Assembly: GCA_945831575.1 (NCBI GenBank)
Contig: CAMACX010000015.1
Span: 1-59,171, forward strand
Length of the DNA stretch: 59,171 nucleotides
Direction: 5' to 3'
From: an uncultured Mediterranea sp.
GTDB taxonomy: Bacteria; Bacteroidota; Bacteroidia; Bacteroidales; Bacteroidaceae
Below are positions 1-7,972 of this stretch, in pieces. The position numbers were made by a program, and so were the translations under genes. Position 1 is the stretch's first letter. Every line of letters begins with the position of its first letter. The notes under the pieces are model-generated. The model saw only the letters and a list, made by a program, of their open reading frames with translations. It had not been told where the DNA came from and ran no database searches.

Positions 1-107
1 TTGATACACATTTAATTATTCATAAATGTGTCTACCTATATCAGTATAAGACAGCCAGATCTATCGAAGAAGAAACAAAGAAGGAGCGGAGGAGCAACTA
101 TCTAAGA

Positions 108-992
108 TTAATCATCAAACCGCTTGAGGATGGAGTCGTAGGCATCGATCCGGCGGTCACGGAGGAAGGGCCACCAGCGACGGACGTTCTCCGAACGGTC
201 GAGGTCAACATCGACGACCATCACCTGAGGCTCTACGTTGCTGGCCTGTGCCAAGAGTTCACCCTGTGGACCAGCCACAAAGCTGTTGCCCCAGAACTGA
301 ATGCCTCGGGTCTGTCCCGAAGGGTCAGGCTCATGGCCTACGCGATTGACTGAGATGACGGGCAGTCCGTTGGCTACGGCATGGCCACGCTGTGAGATAA
401 TCCAGGCCCCGAGTTGACGACTCTTCTCTTCATCGGTATCGCTGCTCTCCCAGCCAATGGCGGTGGGGTAAATCAGCAACTCGGCGCCACGAAGGGCCAT
501 CAAGCGGGCTGCCTCGGGGTACCACTGGTCCCAGCAAACCAACACGCCAAGTTTGCCAATGGAGGTCTGAATGGGTTGGAAGCCAAGGTCGCCAGGGGTG
601 AAATAGAACTTTTCGTAATAGGCGGGATCATCGGGTATGTGCATCTTGCGATACTTGCCGGCAATGGAGCCGTCACGGTCGAAGACTACAGCGGTGTTGT
701 GGTAAAGACCAGGGGCGCGCTTCTCGAAAAGGGATGTGACGATCACAATGCCGTGGGTAGCGGCCAACTCGGAGTAGAAGCCGGTGGAGGGACCGGGGAT
801 AGGCTCGGCGAGATCGAAGAGCCGGGTGTCTTCGGTCTGACAGAAATAGAGCGTGTTGTGCAGCTCCTGAAGTACGACGAGCTGTGCACCATGGGCCGCA
901 CAGGCGGCGATTCGCTCGGCAAGGTTCAACATATTGGTGCGGCGGTCGGGGGTATTGGCCTGCTGTATGAGGCCTACTTTTATCTTTCTCAT
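108..992 (-). CDS. aguB: N-carbamoylputrescine amidase
   Basis: This 294-residue nitrilase-superfamily enzyme is expected to hydrolyse N-carbamoylputrescine to putrescine, CO2 and ammonia in the cytoplasm, the last step of arginine-derived putrescine synthesis. The carbon-nitrogen hydrolase triad is visible: Glu43 in VVLQELHN, Lys116 in KYRKMHIP and Cys153 in VLVCWDQWYPE. The CWDQWYPE sequence around the cysteine is typical of the AguB subgroup, and the length is normal. No signal peptide is seen. It starts at an ATG 46 bases after the aguA stop and is the last gene of the minus-strand set DUF2148-aguA-aguB, so the pathway assignment is supported by both sequence and context. Confidence 0.95.
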   Translation of the reverse strand: MRKIKVGLIQQANTPDRRTNMLNLAERIAACAAHGAQLVVLQELHNTLYFCQTEDTRLFDLAEPIPGPSTGFYSELAATHGIVIVTSLFEKRAPGLYHNTAVVFDRDGSIAGKYRKMHIPDDPAYYEKFYFTPGDLGFQPIQTSIGKLGVLVCWDQWYPEAARLMALRGAELLIYPTAIGWESSDTDEEKSRQLGAWIISQRGHAVANGLPVISVNRVGHEPDPSGQTRGIQFWGNSFVAGPQGELLAQASNVEPQVMVVDVDLDRSENVRRWWPFLRDRRIDAYDSILKRFDD

Positions 993-1038
993 TGCAATTA
1001 TTTCTTATTCTTGTATGTTAATAAATAGGTGTAGTCAC

Positions 1039-2088
1039 TCACACCAGCACCCCAACGGGGTACTGCATGGTGACGCAGTGGAGAGAGCCGTGCTGACGAA
1101 TCAGTGCCCGGCAATCGATGCCTACAATCTCCTTGTCGGGAAAGGCCTCGGCCAGTACCTGGGCAGCCTCGGCATCAAGGTCGGGCTGGGCATAGGTGGG
1201 ATAGAGCACGACCTCATTCATGATAAGGAAGTTGGCATAGGTAGCCGGCAAGCGGGAACCATCCTCATCGAAGATGGGACGGGGGAGAGGCAAGGGGAGC
1301 AGACGGTAGGGCTTACCGTCGAGCCGGCGGAACGTCTCAAGCTGCTTCCTCATGAGGAACAGGGAAGCAAAATGTTCATCACTGGAATCGTCGCAGTGTA
1401 CGTAAGCTATCGTGTCGGGCGAGCAGAAGCGGGCCAGCGTATCGATGTGACTGTCGGTATCGTCACCACGCAGGTAGCCATGGTCCAACCAAAGTACCCG
1501 CTGCAGATGGAACATCGTGCGCAGCCGCTCCTCTATCTCTGTGCGGTTAAACTGACCGTTGCGATTGAGCGAGAGAAGGCATTCACTCGTGGTAAGCAGT
1601 GTGCCGCATCCATCACTCTCAATGGAGCCACCTTCGAGCACAAAGTTGAGCCGATTGACGTAGGTACCATGCAGGAGACCTTGATTCATCAGATGATAGT
1701 TAATCAGATTGTCCTTGTCGGCGGCAAACTTCAGCCCCCAGCCGTTGAACTTGAAGTCGAGCAACTGGGGTGTGTTGTAGCCCAATAGGGTCAGCGCACC
1801 GTGGTCGCGGGCCCAAGTGTCATTGGTGGCACATTGGGCCATGCGTACCTGCTCCATGCAGATGCCTTCAGCCTCCAGACGCTGCCGTACGCGCTCTGGG
1901 TGAGGGGTGACAACAAGCAGCAGCTCACGCTGAGCCACAGCACGCGCAATCTCTACAAAGCAAGCCTCCACCTCGTCGAGCATATAGGCCCAGTCGGTCT
2001 CCTCGTGGGGCCAAGTCAGTTGGATACCGCTCTGCAGACTCCATTCGGCGGGCAGGTGAGGGGCACACATCTCGACTTGGACGGACAT
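1039..2088 (-). CDS. aguA: agmatine deiminase
   Basis: This is a peptidylarginine-deiminase-fold enzyme converting agmatine to N-carbamoylputrescine and ammonia, feeding the amidase encoded just downstream. Family features are the N-terminal LPAEW and TWPHEETDW block, GYLRGDDTDSHIDTLARF in the middle (catalytic Asp/His region), and GSLHCVTMQYP near the C-terminus with the nucleophilic cysteine. The frame is open from an ATG at 2160. I prefer the internal ATG at 2088 because family members begin about 10 residues before PAEW and the extra 24 residues look like leader sequence; the upstream start cannot be excluded. It is co-oriented with the flanking genes and probably in one transcript with them. 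Confidence 0.93.
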   Translation of the reverse strand: MSVQVEMCAPHLPAEWSLQSGIQLTWPHEETDWAYMLDEVEACFVEIARAVAQRELLLVVTPHPERVRQRLEAEGICMEQVRMAQCATNDTWARDHGALTLLGYNTPQLLDFKFNGWGLKFAADKDNLINYHLMNQGLLHGTYVNRLNFVLEGGSIESDGCGTLLTTSECLLSLNRNGQFNRTEIEERLRTMFHLQRVLWLDHGYLRGDDTDSHIDTLARFCSPDTIAYVHCDDSSDEHFASLFLMRKQLETFRRLDGKPYRLLPLPLPRPIFDEDGSRLPATYANFLIMNEVVLYPTYAQPDLDAEAAQVLAEAFPDKEIVGIDCRALIRQHGSLHCVTMQYPVGVLV

Positions 2089-2188
2089 GTTCTTACCGAA
2101 GCGTACTTGACAATCTTTCTCACTGGGAAGCGTCTCTCCCATCAAATTCAGAAATCCCATTTCAAGCTAATATTTATGATGAAGAAGA

Positions 2189-2716
2189 TTATTTCGGCTG
2201 ACGGTCAAAGAAGGGATTCTTTGACGATGCACTCACAGGGATGGCTATGACAGAGTGGCACCCCTTGAGATAGCCCATCTGCATGGCTACAAGTCCTGCC
2301 GAATACATCACGCGGGTATCGACACGCAGATCAGCCGCCAGGGCACAAGCCGACCCCACGGCAATACCCACATCCATGACGTTGAAGGCGCAAGGTACTC
2401 CCTCAGCTCGCGCACCGCATGTGGCTGCTCCACAATGACCACAGTTCAACCCCATGGTCATCTCGCGCGTACCAATTATTACTACACACTCAGCTTGCAG
2501 CAAATTGCCTCCGTCGCGCTCAAACGATGGGCGCTTCTGCTCCACAGCCAGCTGCTTCATCCGTTGGGCCAAAGCTTGCTGCTCGTCTCCGCTCACCAAA
2601 GCAACTTCGACAATATCCACACCCTTGGCCTTGGGAGCCGTACGTGCGGCTGTCATCATCTGACGTGCCGCCCAGAGCACCTGCTCATGACGGCCATCTC
2701 GTTCATTCAGTATCAT
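2189..2716 (-). CDS. DUF2148 ferredoxin-domain protein
   Basis: This small cytoplasmic protein (about 175 residues) is of the DUF2148 type. The central NCGHCGAATCGARAEGVPC segment provides four cysteines in a ferredoxin-like arrangement, so an iron-sulfur cluster is likely; the family has no established reaction that I know of. The frame is open from 2794, but the ATG at 2716 (MILNERDG) is preferred because it is preceded by an AAAGGATAG-like ribosome site and homologous proteins start with a similar sequence. It is the first gene before aguA, 100 bases from the preferred aguA start, which suggests a redox partner or an unrelated passenger in a polyamine operon. Function is not assigned. Confidence 0.8.
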   Translation of the reverse strand: MILNERDGRHEQVLWAARQMMTAARTAPKAKGVDIVEVALVSGDEQQALAQRMKQLAVEQKRPSFERDGGNLLQAECVVIIGTREMTMGLNCGHCGAATCGARAEGVPCAFNVMDVGIAVGSACALAADLRVDTRVMYSAGLVAMQMGYLKGCHSVIAIPVSASSKNPFFDRQPK

Positions 2717-2791
2717 ATATTCTATCCTTTTTATAGTTCGTAATCTACCCTTTATTGTTCCTAATATGCGCTTCAGCGCTAAAAATGATTG

Positions 2792-2799
2792 CAAACCTA
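2792..2799 (-). promoter_or_regulatory. putative -7 element (TAGGTTTG) for the DUF2148-agu operon
   Basis: Read on the minus strand this matches the Bacteroides -7 consensus TAnnTTTG, about 76 bases before the preferred DUF2148 start. No TTTG at the proper -33 spacing is seen, so support is partial. It lies back to back with the promoter of the Nif3-like gene. Confidence 0.4.
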
Positions 2800-2842
2800 C
2801 ATAAAATTCTTCAAACTACATGCATATTTCAAATCTTTTTCC

Positions 2843-2850
2843 TACCTTTG
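2843..2850 (+). promoter_or_regulatory. -7 element (TACCTTTG) for the Nif3-like/CdsZ operon
   Basis: An exact TAnnTTTG match ends 19 bases before the ATG at 2870. No clear -33 TTTG. Its position argues against the longer open frame that begins at 2789, because the transcript would start after that codon. Confidence 0.6.
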
Positions 2851-2869
2851 CAGCAAATTTCCGCGAATT

Positions 2870-3964
2870 ATGACAATTAAGGAGATAGTTCATGCCCTTG
2901 ATCGGTTCGCGCCTCTGCCATTGCAGGATGGATATGACAATGCCGGCCTGCAAGTAGGATTGACAGAGGCGGAAGCAACAGGGGCTTTGTTGTGTCTTGA
3001 CGTGACTGAAGCCGTGATTGACGAGGCTGTAGCGTTGGGATGTAATCTCATTGTAGCCCATCATCCGCTGCTCTTCAAGGGGGTAAAGAGCCTCACAGGT
3101 CGTGACTATGTGGAGCGCTGCGTCATCAAGGCATTGCGCAACGACGTAGCCATCTATGCGGCTCATACCAACTTGGATAATCTGCAGGGTGGGGTAAGTT
3201 TCAAAATGGCCGAAAAGCTGGGACTCAGCGATGTGCGCGTGCTTGAGCCCAAAGAGCAAGCACTGAGCAAGCTAGTCACCTTTGTGCCGAAGACACAGGC
3301 TGATAATGTTCGCCAAGCGCTCTTCAATGCAGGATGCGGCTGTATAGGTCGCTATGACTCATGTAGTTACAATCTACAAGGGGAGGGGACTTTCCGTGCG
3401 CAAGAAGGGACACATCCCTACTGCGGCGAGGTGGGCGAGCTGCATACTGAAACGGAGGTCCGCATCGAGACGGTGCTGCCAAGCTACCTTGCCCAAGCTG
3501 CGGTCAAGGCACTCATCAAGGCACATCCTTACGAAGAGCCTGCCTATGACCTCTATCCGCTGCAGAACAAGTGGACACAGGCCGGAGCCGGTATCATCGG
3601 CGTACTCAAGGAGCCTGAGACGGAACTCGACTTCCTGCGACGGGTAAAGAAATGCTTCGAAGTAGAATGCCTGAGGCACAACAAACTGCGTGGGCGTGAG
3701 ATTCTCACCGTAGCACTCTGCGGAGGGGCTGGAAGCTTCCTGATGCATCAAGCCTTGCGACAGGGAGCTGACGTGTTCGTCACCGGTGAAATCAAGTACC
3801 ATGAGTTCATGGGCCACGAACAGGACATTCTCCTGGCTGACATAGGCCACTACGAAAGCGAACAATTTACGAAAGAAATCTTTTATAACCAACTCAGGGA
3901 GTGGTTCCCAAGCCTGGAGGTTCACCTCACGAGCTTGAATACCAATCCCATAAAATACTTGTAA
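2870..3964 (+). CDS. Nif3-like dinuclear metal centre protein (YbgI/DUF34 family)
   Basis: This is a 364-residue member of the Nif3/YbgI family, hexameric proteins with a two-metal site whose in vivo substrate is still uncertain (GTP cyclohydrolase-like folding is often noted). Metal-ligand blocks are visible: VAHHPLLFKG near the N-terminus, AHTNLD soon after, and VTGEIKYHE plus IGHYESE towards the C-terminus. The ~100-residue insertion between the halves (around residues 130-235) matches the longer form of the family that carries a PII/CutA-like insert. The start at 2870 is chosen over 2789 because a promoter element lies between them. Five bases separate it from the zinc-ribbon gene, so the two are almost certainly co-transcribed. 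Confidence 0.92.
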   Translation: MTIKEIVHALDRFAPLPLQDGYDNAGLQVGLTEAEATGALLCLDVTEAVIDEAVALGCNLIVAHHPLLFKGVKSLTGRDYVERCVIKALRNDVAIYAAHTNLDNLQGGVSFKMAEKLGLSDVRVLEPKEQALSKLVTFVPKTQADNVRQALFNAGCGCIGRYDSCSYNLQGEGTFRAQEGTHPYCGEVGELHTETEVRIETVLPSYLAQAAVKALIKAHPYEEPAYDLYPLQNKWTQAGAGIIGVLKEPETELDFLRRVKKCFEVECLRHNKLRGREILTVALCGGAGSFLMHQALRQGADVFVTGEIKYHEFMGHEQDILLADIGHYESEQFTKEIFYNQLREWFPSLEVHLTSLNTNPIKYL

Positions 3965-3968
3965 GAAA

Positions 3969-4796
3969 ATGGCAAAAGAATCAAAGAAAGATCCTGCTGA
4001 AATTCCTGTAGAACAGAAGCTTAAGACGCTCTACCAACTGCAATCCACACTGTCGAAGATTGACGAAATCAAAATCCTGCGTGGCGAACTACCGCTGGAG
4101 GTACAGGACCTGGAAGACGAAATCGCAGGTCTCGGCACTCGTATCGAACGCATCAAGACTGAAATCGCCGAACTGAAGCAGTCGATTGCCGGCAAACGGG
4201 TGGAGATTGAGTCGAACAAGGCACAGATGGCCAAGTACAAGGAGCAGCAGGAGAACGTGCGCAACAACCGCGAATACGACTTCCTGACCAAGGAAATCGA
4301 ATTCAAGTCGCTTGAAATCGAACTATGCGAAAAGCGCATCCGCGAATTCACGGAGAAGGAGAACGAGAAGACGCACGAGATGGAGGAGAACCTGCACGCT
4401 AAGGAGGAGCGTCAGAAAGACCTGGAAATGAAGCAGAACGAACTGGACGAGATCGTGTCTGAGACGAAGCAGGAAGAGGAGAAGCTCAGAGAGAAAGCAA
4501 AAGACTTGGAGGGAAAAATCGAACCACGTCTGCTCCTCTCGTTTAAGCGCATACGTAAGAATTCGCGTAACGGACTGGGCATCGTCTATGTGCAGCGTGA
4601 TGCCTGTGGAGGTTGCTTCAACAAGATTCCCCCTCAGCGCCAGCTGGACATCCGCTCGCGTAAGAAAATCATCGTCTGTGAGTATTGCGGACGCATCATG
4701 ATTGACCCCGAACTGGCAGGTATCTCACCTGAGGTGAAGGCTGAACCGACCAAGGAGCGTTCGAGCCGCCGCCGCAGAAGCACCTCACGCGAATAA
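3969..4796 (+). CDS. coiled-coil zinc-ribbon protein (CdsZ-like)
   Basis: The first ~190 residues are a heptad-rich, highly charged coiled coil. The C-terminus carries a C4 zinc ribbon formed by CGGC and CEYC about 25 residues apart, followed by a basic, serine/arginine-rich tail. This architecture matches the CdsZ/C4-type zinc-ribbon family widespread in bacteria, named from the Chlamydia type III secretion protein; a general nucleic-acid-binding role is inferred, not shown here. Start is an ATG 5 bases after the Nif3-like stop. The Nif3 plus zinc-ribbon pairing recurs in many genomes. A rho-independent-type hairpin follows. Confidence 0.88.
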   Translation: MAKESKKDPAEIPVEQKLKTLYQLQSTLSKIDEIKILRGELPLEVQDLEDEIAGLGTRIERIKTEIAELKQSIAGKRVEIESNKAQMAKYKEQQENVRNNREYDFLTKEIEFKSLEIELCEKRIREFTEKENEKTHEMEENLHAKEERQKDLEMKQNELDEIVSETKQEEEKLREKAKDLEGKIEPRLLLSFKRIRKNSRNGLGIVYVQRDACGGCFNKIPPQRQLDIRSRKKIIVCEYCGRIMIDPELAGISPEVKAEPTKERSSRRRRSTSRE

Positions 4797-4846
4797 GCGA
4801 CCTGGCCTGCAATAATCAGATATCCGACCTAATCGGATGAATCAGC

Positions 4847-4897
4847 ACCGCAACTGTAAGGAATGAATGATTCACACCCCTACAGTTGCGGTCTCTT
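4847..4897 (+). terminator. hairpin terminator after the Nif3/CdsZ operon
   Basis: ACCGCAACTGTA (4847-4858) pairs perfectly with TACAGTTGCGGT (4881-4892), followed by CTCTTTTT. The 22-base loop contains a smaller GAATGAATGATTC fold. Confidence 0.8.
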
Positions 4898-4905
4898 TTT
4901 CAGGA

Positions 4906-5355
4906 CTACAACCTGTTGTAATCGGGTATCTCAGGCAGAAACTGATAGGTGCCCTGATCATAATCCACACGACAGCAGTAATGGTGTAAACCGTTGCTCA
5001 CCACCAGATACTCCACCTTAAGCACGATATTATATCGCGAAATCTGATCAAACACTTGCTGCGTAATCTCCACGTCAGGTGCCTTATACTCCACAATCAT
5101 ACGGGCACGAAGCGACCTGTCGTAGAGCACGGTATCACATCGCTTGCGCATGGCATTGAGCTGTATCTGCACCTCGTTGGCCATGAGTGAGACGGGATAA
5201 CCTTTCTCGGCCACAAGCCAATGTACGAAGTGCTGACGTACCCACTCTTCGGGTGTCAACGCCACGTATTTCTTCCTAATAGAGTCGAAAATCAGCCTTT
5301 TCCCCTCCTTTATTACAATTTTTACCTCAAAATTTGGTAGGTTTAATAATAACAT
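4906..5355 (-). CDS. stand-alone HsdR N-terminal nuclease-like domain protein
   Basis: A 149-residue protein resembling only the N-terminal domain of type I restriction HsdR subunits (HSDR_N family). The region RCDTVLYDRSLRARMIVEYK gives a PD-(D/E)xK-like core with an Asp, then Glu and Lys in EYKAPD, so a nuclease-type fold is likely. There is no helicase part and no hsdM or hsdS gene nearby, so this is not a restriction system. Short proteins of this type with VALTPEEWVRQHF are common chromosomal genes in Bacteroides-like genomes; their function is unknown to me. It is transcribed divergently from amn, and its start is an ATG at 5355. Confidence 0.8.
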   Translation of the reverse strand: MLLLNLPNFEVKIVIKEGKRLIFDSIRKKYVALTPEEWVRQHFVHWLVAEKGYPVSLMANEVQIQLNAMRKRCDTVLYDRSLRARMIVEYKAPDVEITQQVFDQISRYNIVLKVEYLVVSNGLHHYCCRVDYDQGTYQFLPEIPDYNRL

Positions 5356-5359
5356 TTGC

Positions 5360-5367
5360 TATATTTG
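5360..5367 (+). promoter_or_regulatory. -7 element (TATATTTG) for amn-holA
   Basis: Exact TAnnTTTG match 43 bases before the amn ATG. A TTTG at 5333-5336 is 23 bases upstream, slightly longer than the usual 19-21. Confidence 0.5.
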
Positions 5368-5392
5368 TAGTTCATAAATCAAATTGCGCCTG

Positions 5393-5400
5393 CAAAAATA
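5393..5400 (-). promoter_or_regulatory. putative -7 element (TATTTTTG) for the HsdR_N gene
   Basis: Minus-strand TAnnTTTG match 38 bases before the ATG at 5355, overlapping the 5' leader of the divergent amn gene. No -33 match is seen. Confidence 0.35.
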
Positions 5401-5410
5401 GGAAAAAGTT

Positions 5411-6187
5411 ATGAAAACGAAAGAAGAAATTGTAGCTAATTGGCTGCCTCGCTATACAAAGCGCCCTCTAGATGCTTTTGACCAGCACATTCTGCTGACC
5501 AACTTCAACAAATACGTGGAGCTCTTTGCCGAACGTTTTGGTGTGCCCGTCATGGGACGTGATGCCAACATGACCTCTGCCTCGGCTGAGGGAATCACCA
5601 TCATCAATTTCGGTATGGGTAGCCCTAATGCAGCCATCATTATGGACCTGCTCAGCGCCGTCAGCCCCAAGGCCTGCCTCTTCCTGGGCAAGTGTGGAGG
5701 CATCGACCAAAAGAATAGAATAGGGGACTTCATACTTCCCATCGCAGCCATTAGAGGGGAAGGTACATCCAATGACTACTTCCCTCCTGAAGTACCCTCC
5801 CTGCCGGCCTTCATGCTGCAAAGAGCCGTATCATCCGCCATCCGGGACCATGCACGCGACTACTGGACGGGGACTGTCTATACCACCAACCGACGCATCT
5901 GGGAGCACGATGAGCAATTCAAGGCTTACCTTAAGACCACACGTGCCATGGCAGTAGATATGGAGACAGCTACACTCTTCAGCTGCGGCTTTGCGAATCA
6001 CATACCGACAGGAGCATTGCTGCTCGTATCCGACCAACCGATGATTCCCGAAGGAGTAAAGACAGAGAAGAGTGACAACCTCGTCACGCAGCACTTCGTC
6101 AAGGACCATCTGGAGATTGGAATCGAGTCGCTTCGCATGATCCTTGATGAGAAAAAAACTGTAAAACACCTTAAGTTTGACTGGTAA
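5411..6187 (+). CDS. amn: AMP nucleosidase
   Basis: This 258-residue PNP/UDP-phosphorylase-superfamily protein is expected to cleave AMP to adenine and ribose 5-phosphate. Motifs include IINFGMGSPNAAIIMDLL, FLGKCGGID and RGEGTSNDYFPPEVPSL, then the nucleoside-binding MAVDMETATLFSCG and LLVSDQPMIPEGVKTEKSD. It lacks the large N-terminal regulatory domain of the ~480-residue enterobacterial enzyme, as is usual for the short Bacteroidetes form. It is followed after 20 bases by holA and probably shares its transcript. Confidence 0.92.
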   Translation: MKTKEEIVANWLPRYTKRPLDAFDQHILLTNFNKYVELFAERFGVPVMGRDANMTSASAEGITIINFGMGSPNAAIIMDLLSAVSPKACLFLGKCGGIDQKNRIGDFILPIAAIRGEGTSNDYFPPEVPSLPAFMLQRAVSSAIRDHARDYWTGTVYTTNRRIWEHDEQFKAYLKTTRAMAVDMETATLFSCGFANHIPTGALLLVSDQPMIPEGVKTEKSDNLVTQHFVKDHLEIGIESLRMILDEKKTVKHLKFDW

Positions 6188-6207
6188 TAATTATAGAGTA
6201 TCACACT

Positions 6208-7227
6208 ATGGCAAAACAAGAGATTACATACGCTGATATCCTTGCCGAACTTCAGGCAAAACAGTACAGACCCATCTATTATCTGATGGGAGACGAACCC
6301 TACTACATCGACCTGATCAGCAACTACCTCATCGAGCATGTACTCACCCCTGAAGAGAAGGAATTCAACCTGACCGTAGCCTACGGAGCTGATGTGGATA
6401 TCGCCACCATTATCAATGCAGCCAAGCGGTACCCTATGATGGCCGAACATCAAGTCGTGGTCATCAAAGAGGCACAAGATGTAAAGAATATAGATGAACT
6501 ATCCTTCTACCTGAAACGTCCCATGCCATCTACTATCCTGGTGTTCTGCCATAAGCACGGCATGCTAGATCGGCGCAAGAAGCTGGCCGGGGAAATTGAG
6601 AAAGTAGGCATCCTCTTTGAATCGAAGAAAATCAAGGAAGGACAGCTCCCCGCCTTCATCACCACATACTTGAAAAAGAAAGGTGTGGATATGGAGCCAA
6701 AGGCTGTGGCCATGATGACCGAATGCGTGGGTACTGACTTGAGCCGTATGGCGAGTGAACTGGAGAAGCTCATCATTACTCTTCCAAAAAATCAGACACG
6801 CATCACTTGCGAACAGGTGGAGCGAAACATCGGCATCAGCAAAGACTACAACAACTTTGAACTCCGTGCTGCACTCGTGGAGAAGGATATTCTCAAGGCA
6901 AATCGTATCATCAAATATTTTGAAGACAATCCCAAGTCGAATCCTATACAGATGACACTGGCAGTACTCTTCGGATTCTTCTCCAACTTGATGTTGGCCT
7001 ACTATGCTCCAGAGAAGAGCGAGCAGGGAGTCGCGGCATTCCTTGGATTGAAGACTTCCTGGCAAGCACGAGAATACCTGGCAGCCATGCGGAAATACTC
7101 CGGCGTAAAGACAATGCATATCATCAGTGCCATCCGCGAAGCAGATGCCAAGTCGAAAGGAGTAGGCAATTCATCTCTCAGCAATGCAGAGATTTTGAAA
7201 GAACTCATCTTTATGATACTCCATTAA
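6208..7227 (+). CDS. holA: DNA polymerase III subunit delta
   Basis: A 339-residue clamp-loader delta subunit, which opens the beta sliding clamp. It begins with the family block YRPIYYLMGDEPYYID, corresponding to the delta N-terminal AAA-like fold that has no functional Walker A; EAQDVKNIDEL and the C-terminal collar domain follow, with DYNNFELRAALVEKD, typical of HolA. Length and order are normal. It lies 20 bases after amn and is followed by a hairpin terminator at 7322. Confidence 0.93.
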   Translation: MAKQEITYADILAELQAKQYRPIYYLMGDEPYYIDLISNYLIEHVLTPEEKEFNLTVAYGADVDIATIINAAKRYPMMAEHQVVVIKEAQDVKNIDELSFYLKRPMPSTILVFCHKHGMLDRRKKLAGEIEKVGILFESKKIKEGQLPAFITTYLKKKGVDMEPKAVAMMTECVGTDLSRMASELEKLIITLPKNQTRITCEQVERNIGISKDYNNFELRAALVEKDILKANRIIKYFEDNPKSNPIQMTLAVLFGFFSNLMLAYYAPEKSEQGVAAFLGLKTSWQAREYLAAMRKYSGVKTMHIISAIREADAKSKGVGNSSLSNAEILKELIFMILH

Positions 7228-7321
7228 GTCAAAAAACGACCCGTAAAGGACGAATGCAACGCTAGTTTGAATAATTTCCAGGAGCGGAAAATAACACATA
7301 TCTTCTTTGAATTCAGTACGT

Positions 7322-7357
7322 AGAACCGATTTTCACACGCTGAGAATCGGTTCTTTT
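7322..7357 (+). terminator. hairpin terminator after holA
   Basis: AGAACCGATT (7322-7331) pairs with AATCGGTTCT (7345-7354) around a 13-base loop, followed by TTCG and preceded by no gene on the other strand. It lies about 95 bases beyond the holA stop. Confidence 0.7.
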
Positions 7358-7848
7358 CGTCTTATCTAACCCTTGTAAGCAACGAGCCAATTCTCGTCAA
7401 TCTGGGACTTTTAAGCAAATGATTTTTTTCAACAATATAATTGTCTTATACAACTATTATCATACGCTATAATAAAGCAGAAGGAAGACTATACGCAAAT
7501 TCTGTATATACAGATGTAATATTCAAATTACAAAATCAATAGATACATTTGTAATATGCTTCGAATAACACAGGTAATACGCCACTTTACAAATGAAAAC
7601 CTATTTCATTAACAAAGCCCGCAAATGACGATATAACTTTATTAATCAGCTATTAAATACAAAATCATAAATCATAATACTAAAGCGGCGTATTGTAGCC
7701 TGGAAACAAATGTAAATTCAGCGAATATAACTATATCATTGGCATTTATATTGTTATATATCAATCATATGCATACCTTTTCGATAGTTTTAGTACAATC
7801 TACAAAAAGCCTGATAACAAACTAGTTTACATATGAGAACGTACAAGT

Positions 7849-7882
7849 GTAATTAGTACAATACATATGTAATTAGTACAAT
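7849..7882. repeat. two 14-bp direct repeats, 20 bp apart (putative operator)
   Basis: GTAATTAGTACAAT occurs at 7849-7862 and again at 7869-7882. The 20-bp period is close to two helical turns, placing both copies on the same face of the DNA. They lie just upstream of the -33 element of the XRE-type regulator gene, a position suited to autoregulation. Confidence 0.6.
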
Positions 7883-7895
7883 TTTACAATAATAT

Positions 7896-7927
7896 TTTGC
7901 TAATGTAAATACAAAACATTACTTTTG
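7896..7927 (+). promoter_or_regulatory. complete Bacteroides-type promoter for the XRE regulator
   Basis: TTTG at 7896-7899, a 20-base spacer, then TACTTTTG at 7920-7927: a full match to TTTG-N19-21-TAnnTTTG. The ATG follows 45 bases later. The -7 element is embedded in an inverted repeat (7910-7929). Confidence 0.8.
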
Positions 7928-7929
7928 TA
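7910..7929. promoter_or_regulatory. palindromic operator overlapping the promoter
   Basis: TACAAAA (7910-7916) and TTTTGTA (7923-7929) form a perfect 7-bp inverted repeat with a 6-base centre, directly over the -7 hexamer. A repressor bound here would block RNA polymerase. The most likely ligand is the XRE-type protein encoded next to it; this is inference. Confidence 0.55.
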
Positions 7930-7972
7930 ATCGAAAAATAACAAGAATACTGATTGATAATAATACAGCAGC

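Larger units (their letters stand above)
7228..7972. other. 745-bp AT-rich intergenic region with terminator and operator-like repeats
   Basis: No convincing gene is seen on either strand. The left end holds the holA terminator (7322-7357). The rest is markedly AT-rich compared with the surrounding genes and contains many TTACAA/TTGTAA-type words. Near the regulator gene there are two 14-bp direct repeats and a palindrome overlapping a strong promoter, annotated separately. Long AT-rich leaders of this kind suggest regulation by DNA-binding proteins, but a small RNA cannot be excluded. Confidence 0.6.

Noticed and set aside
4906..5355. Type I restriction-modification system.
   Set aside because: Only a 149-residue HsdR N-domain-like protein is present; there is no helicase part, hsdM or hsdS.
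7228..7848. A small RNA or hidden small gene in the AT-rich gap.
   Set aside because: No start with ribosome site and conserved-looking product was found, and no promoter plus terminator pair encloses a segment; only the regulator promoter is convincing.
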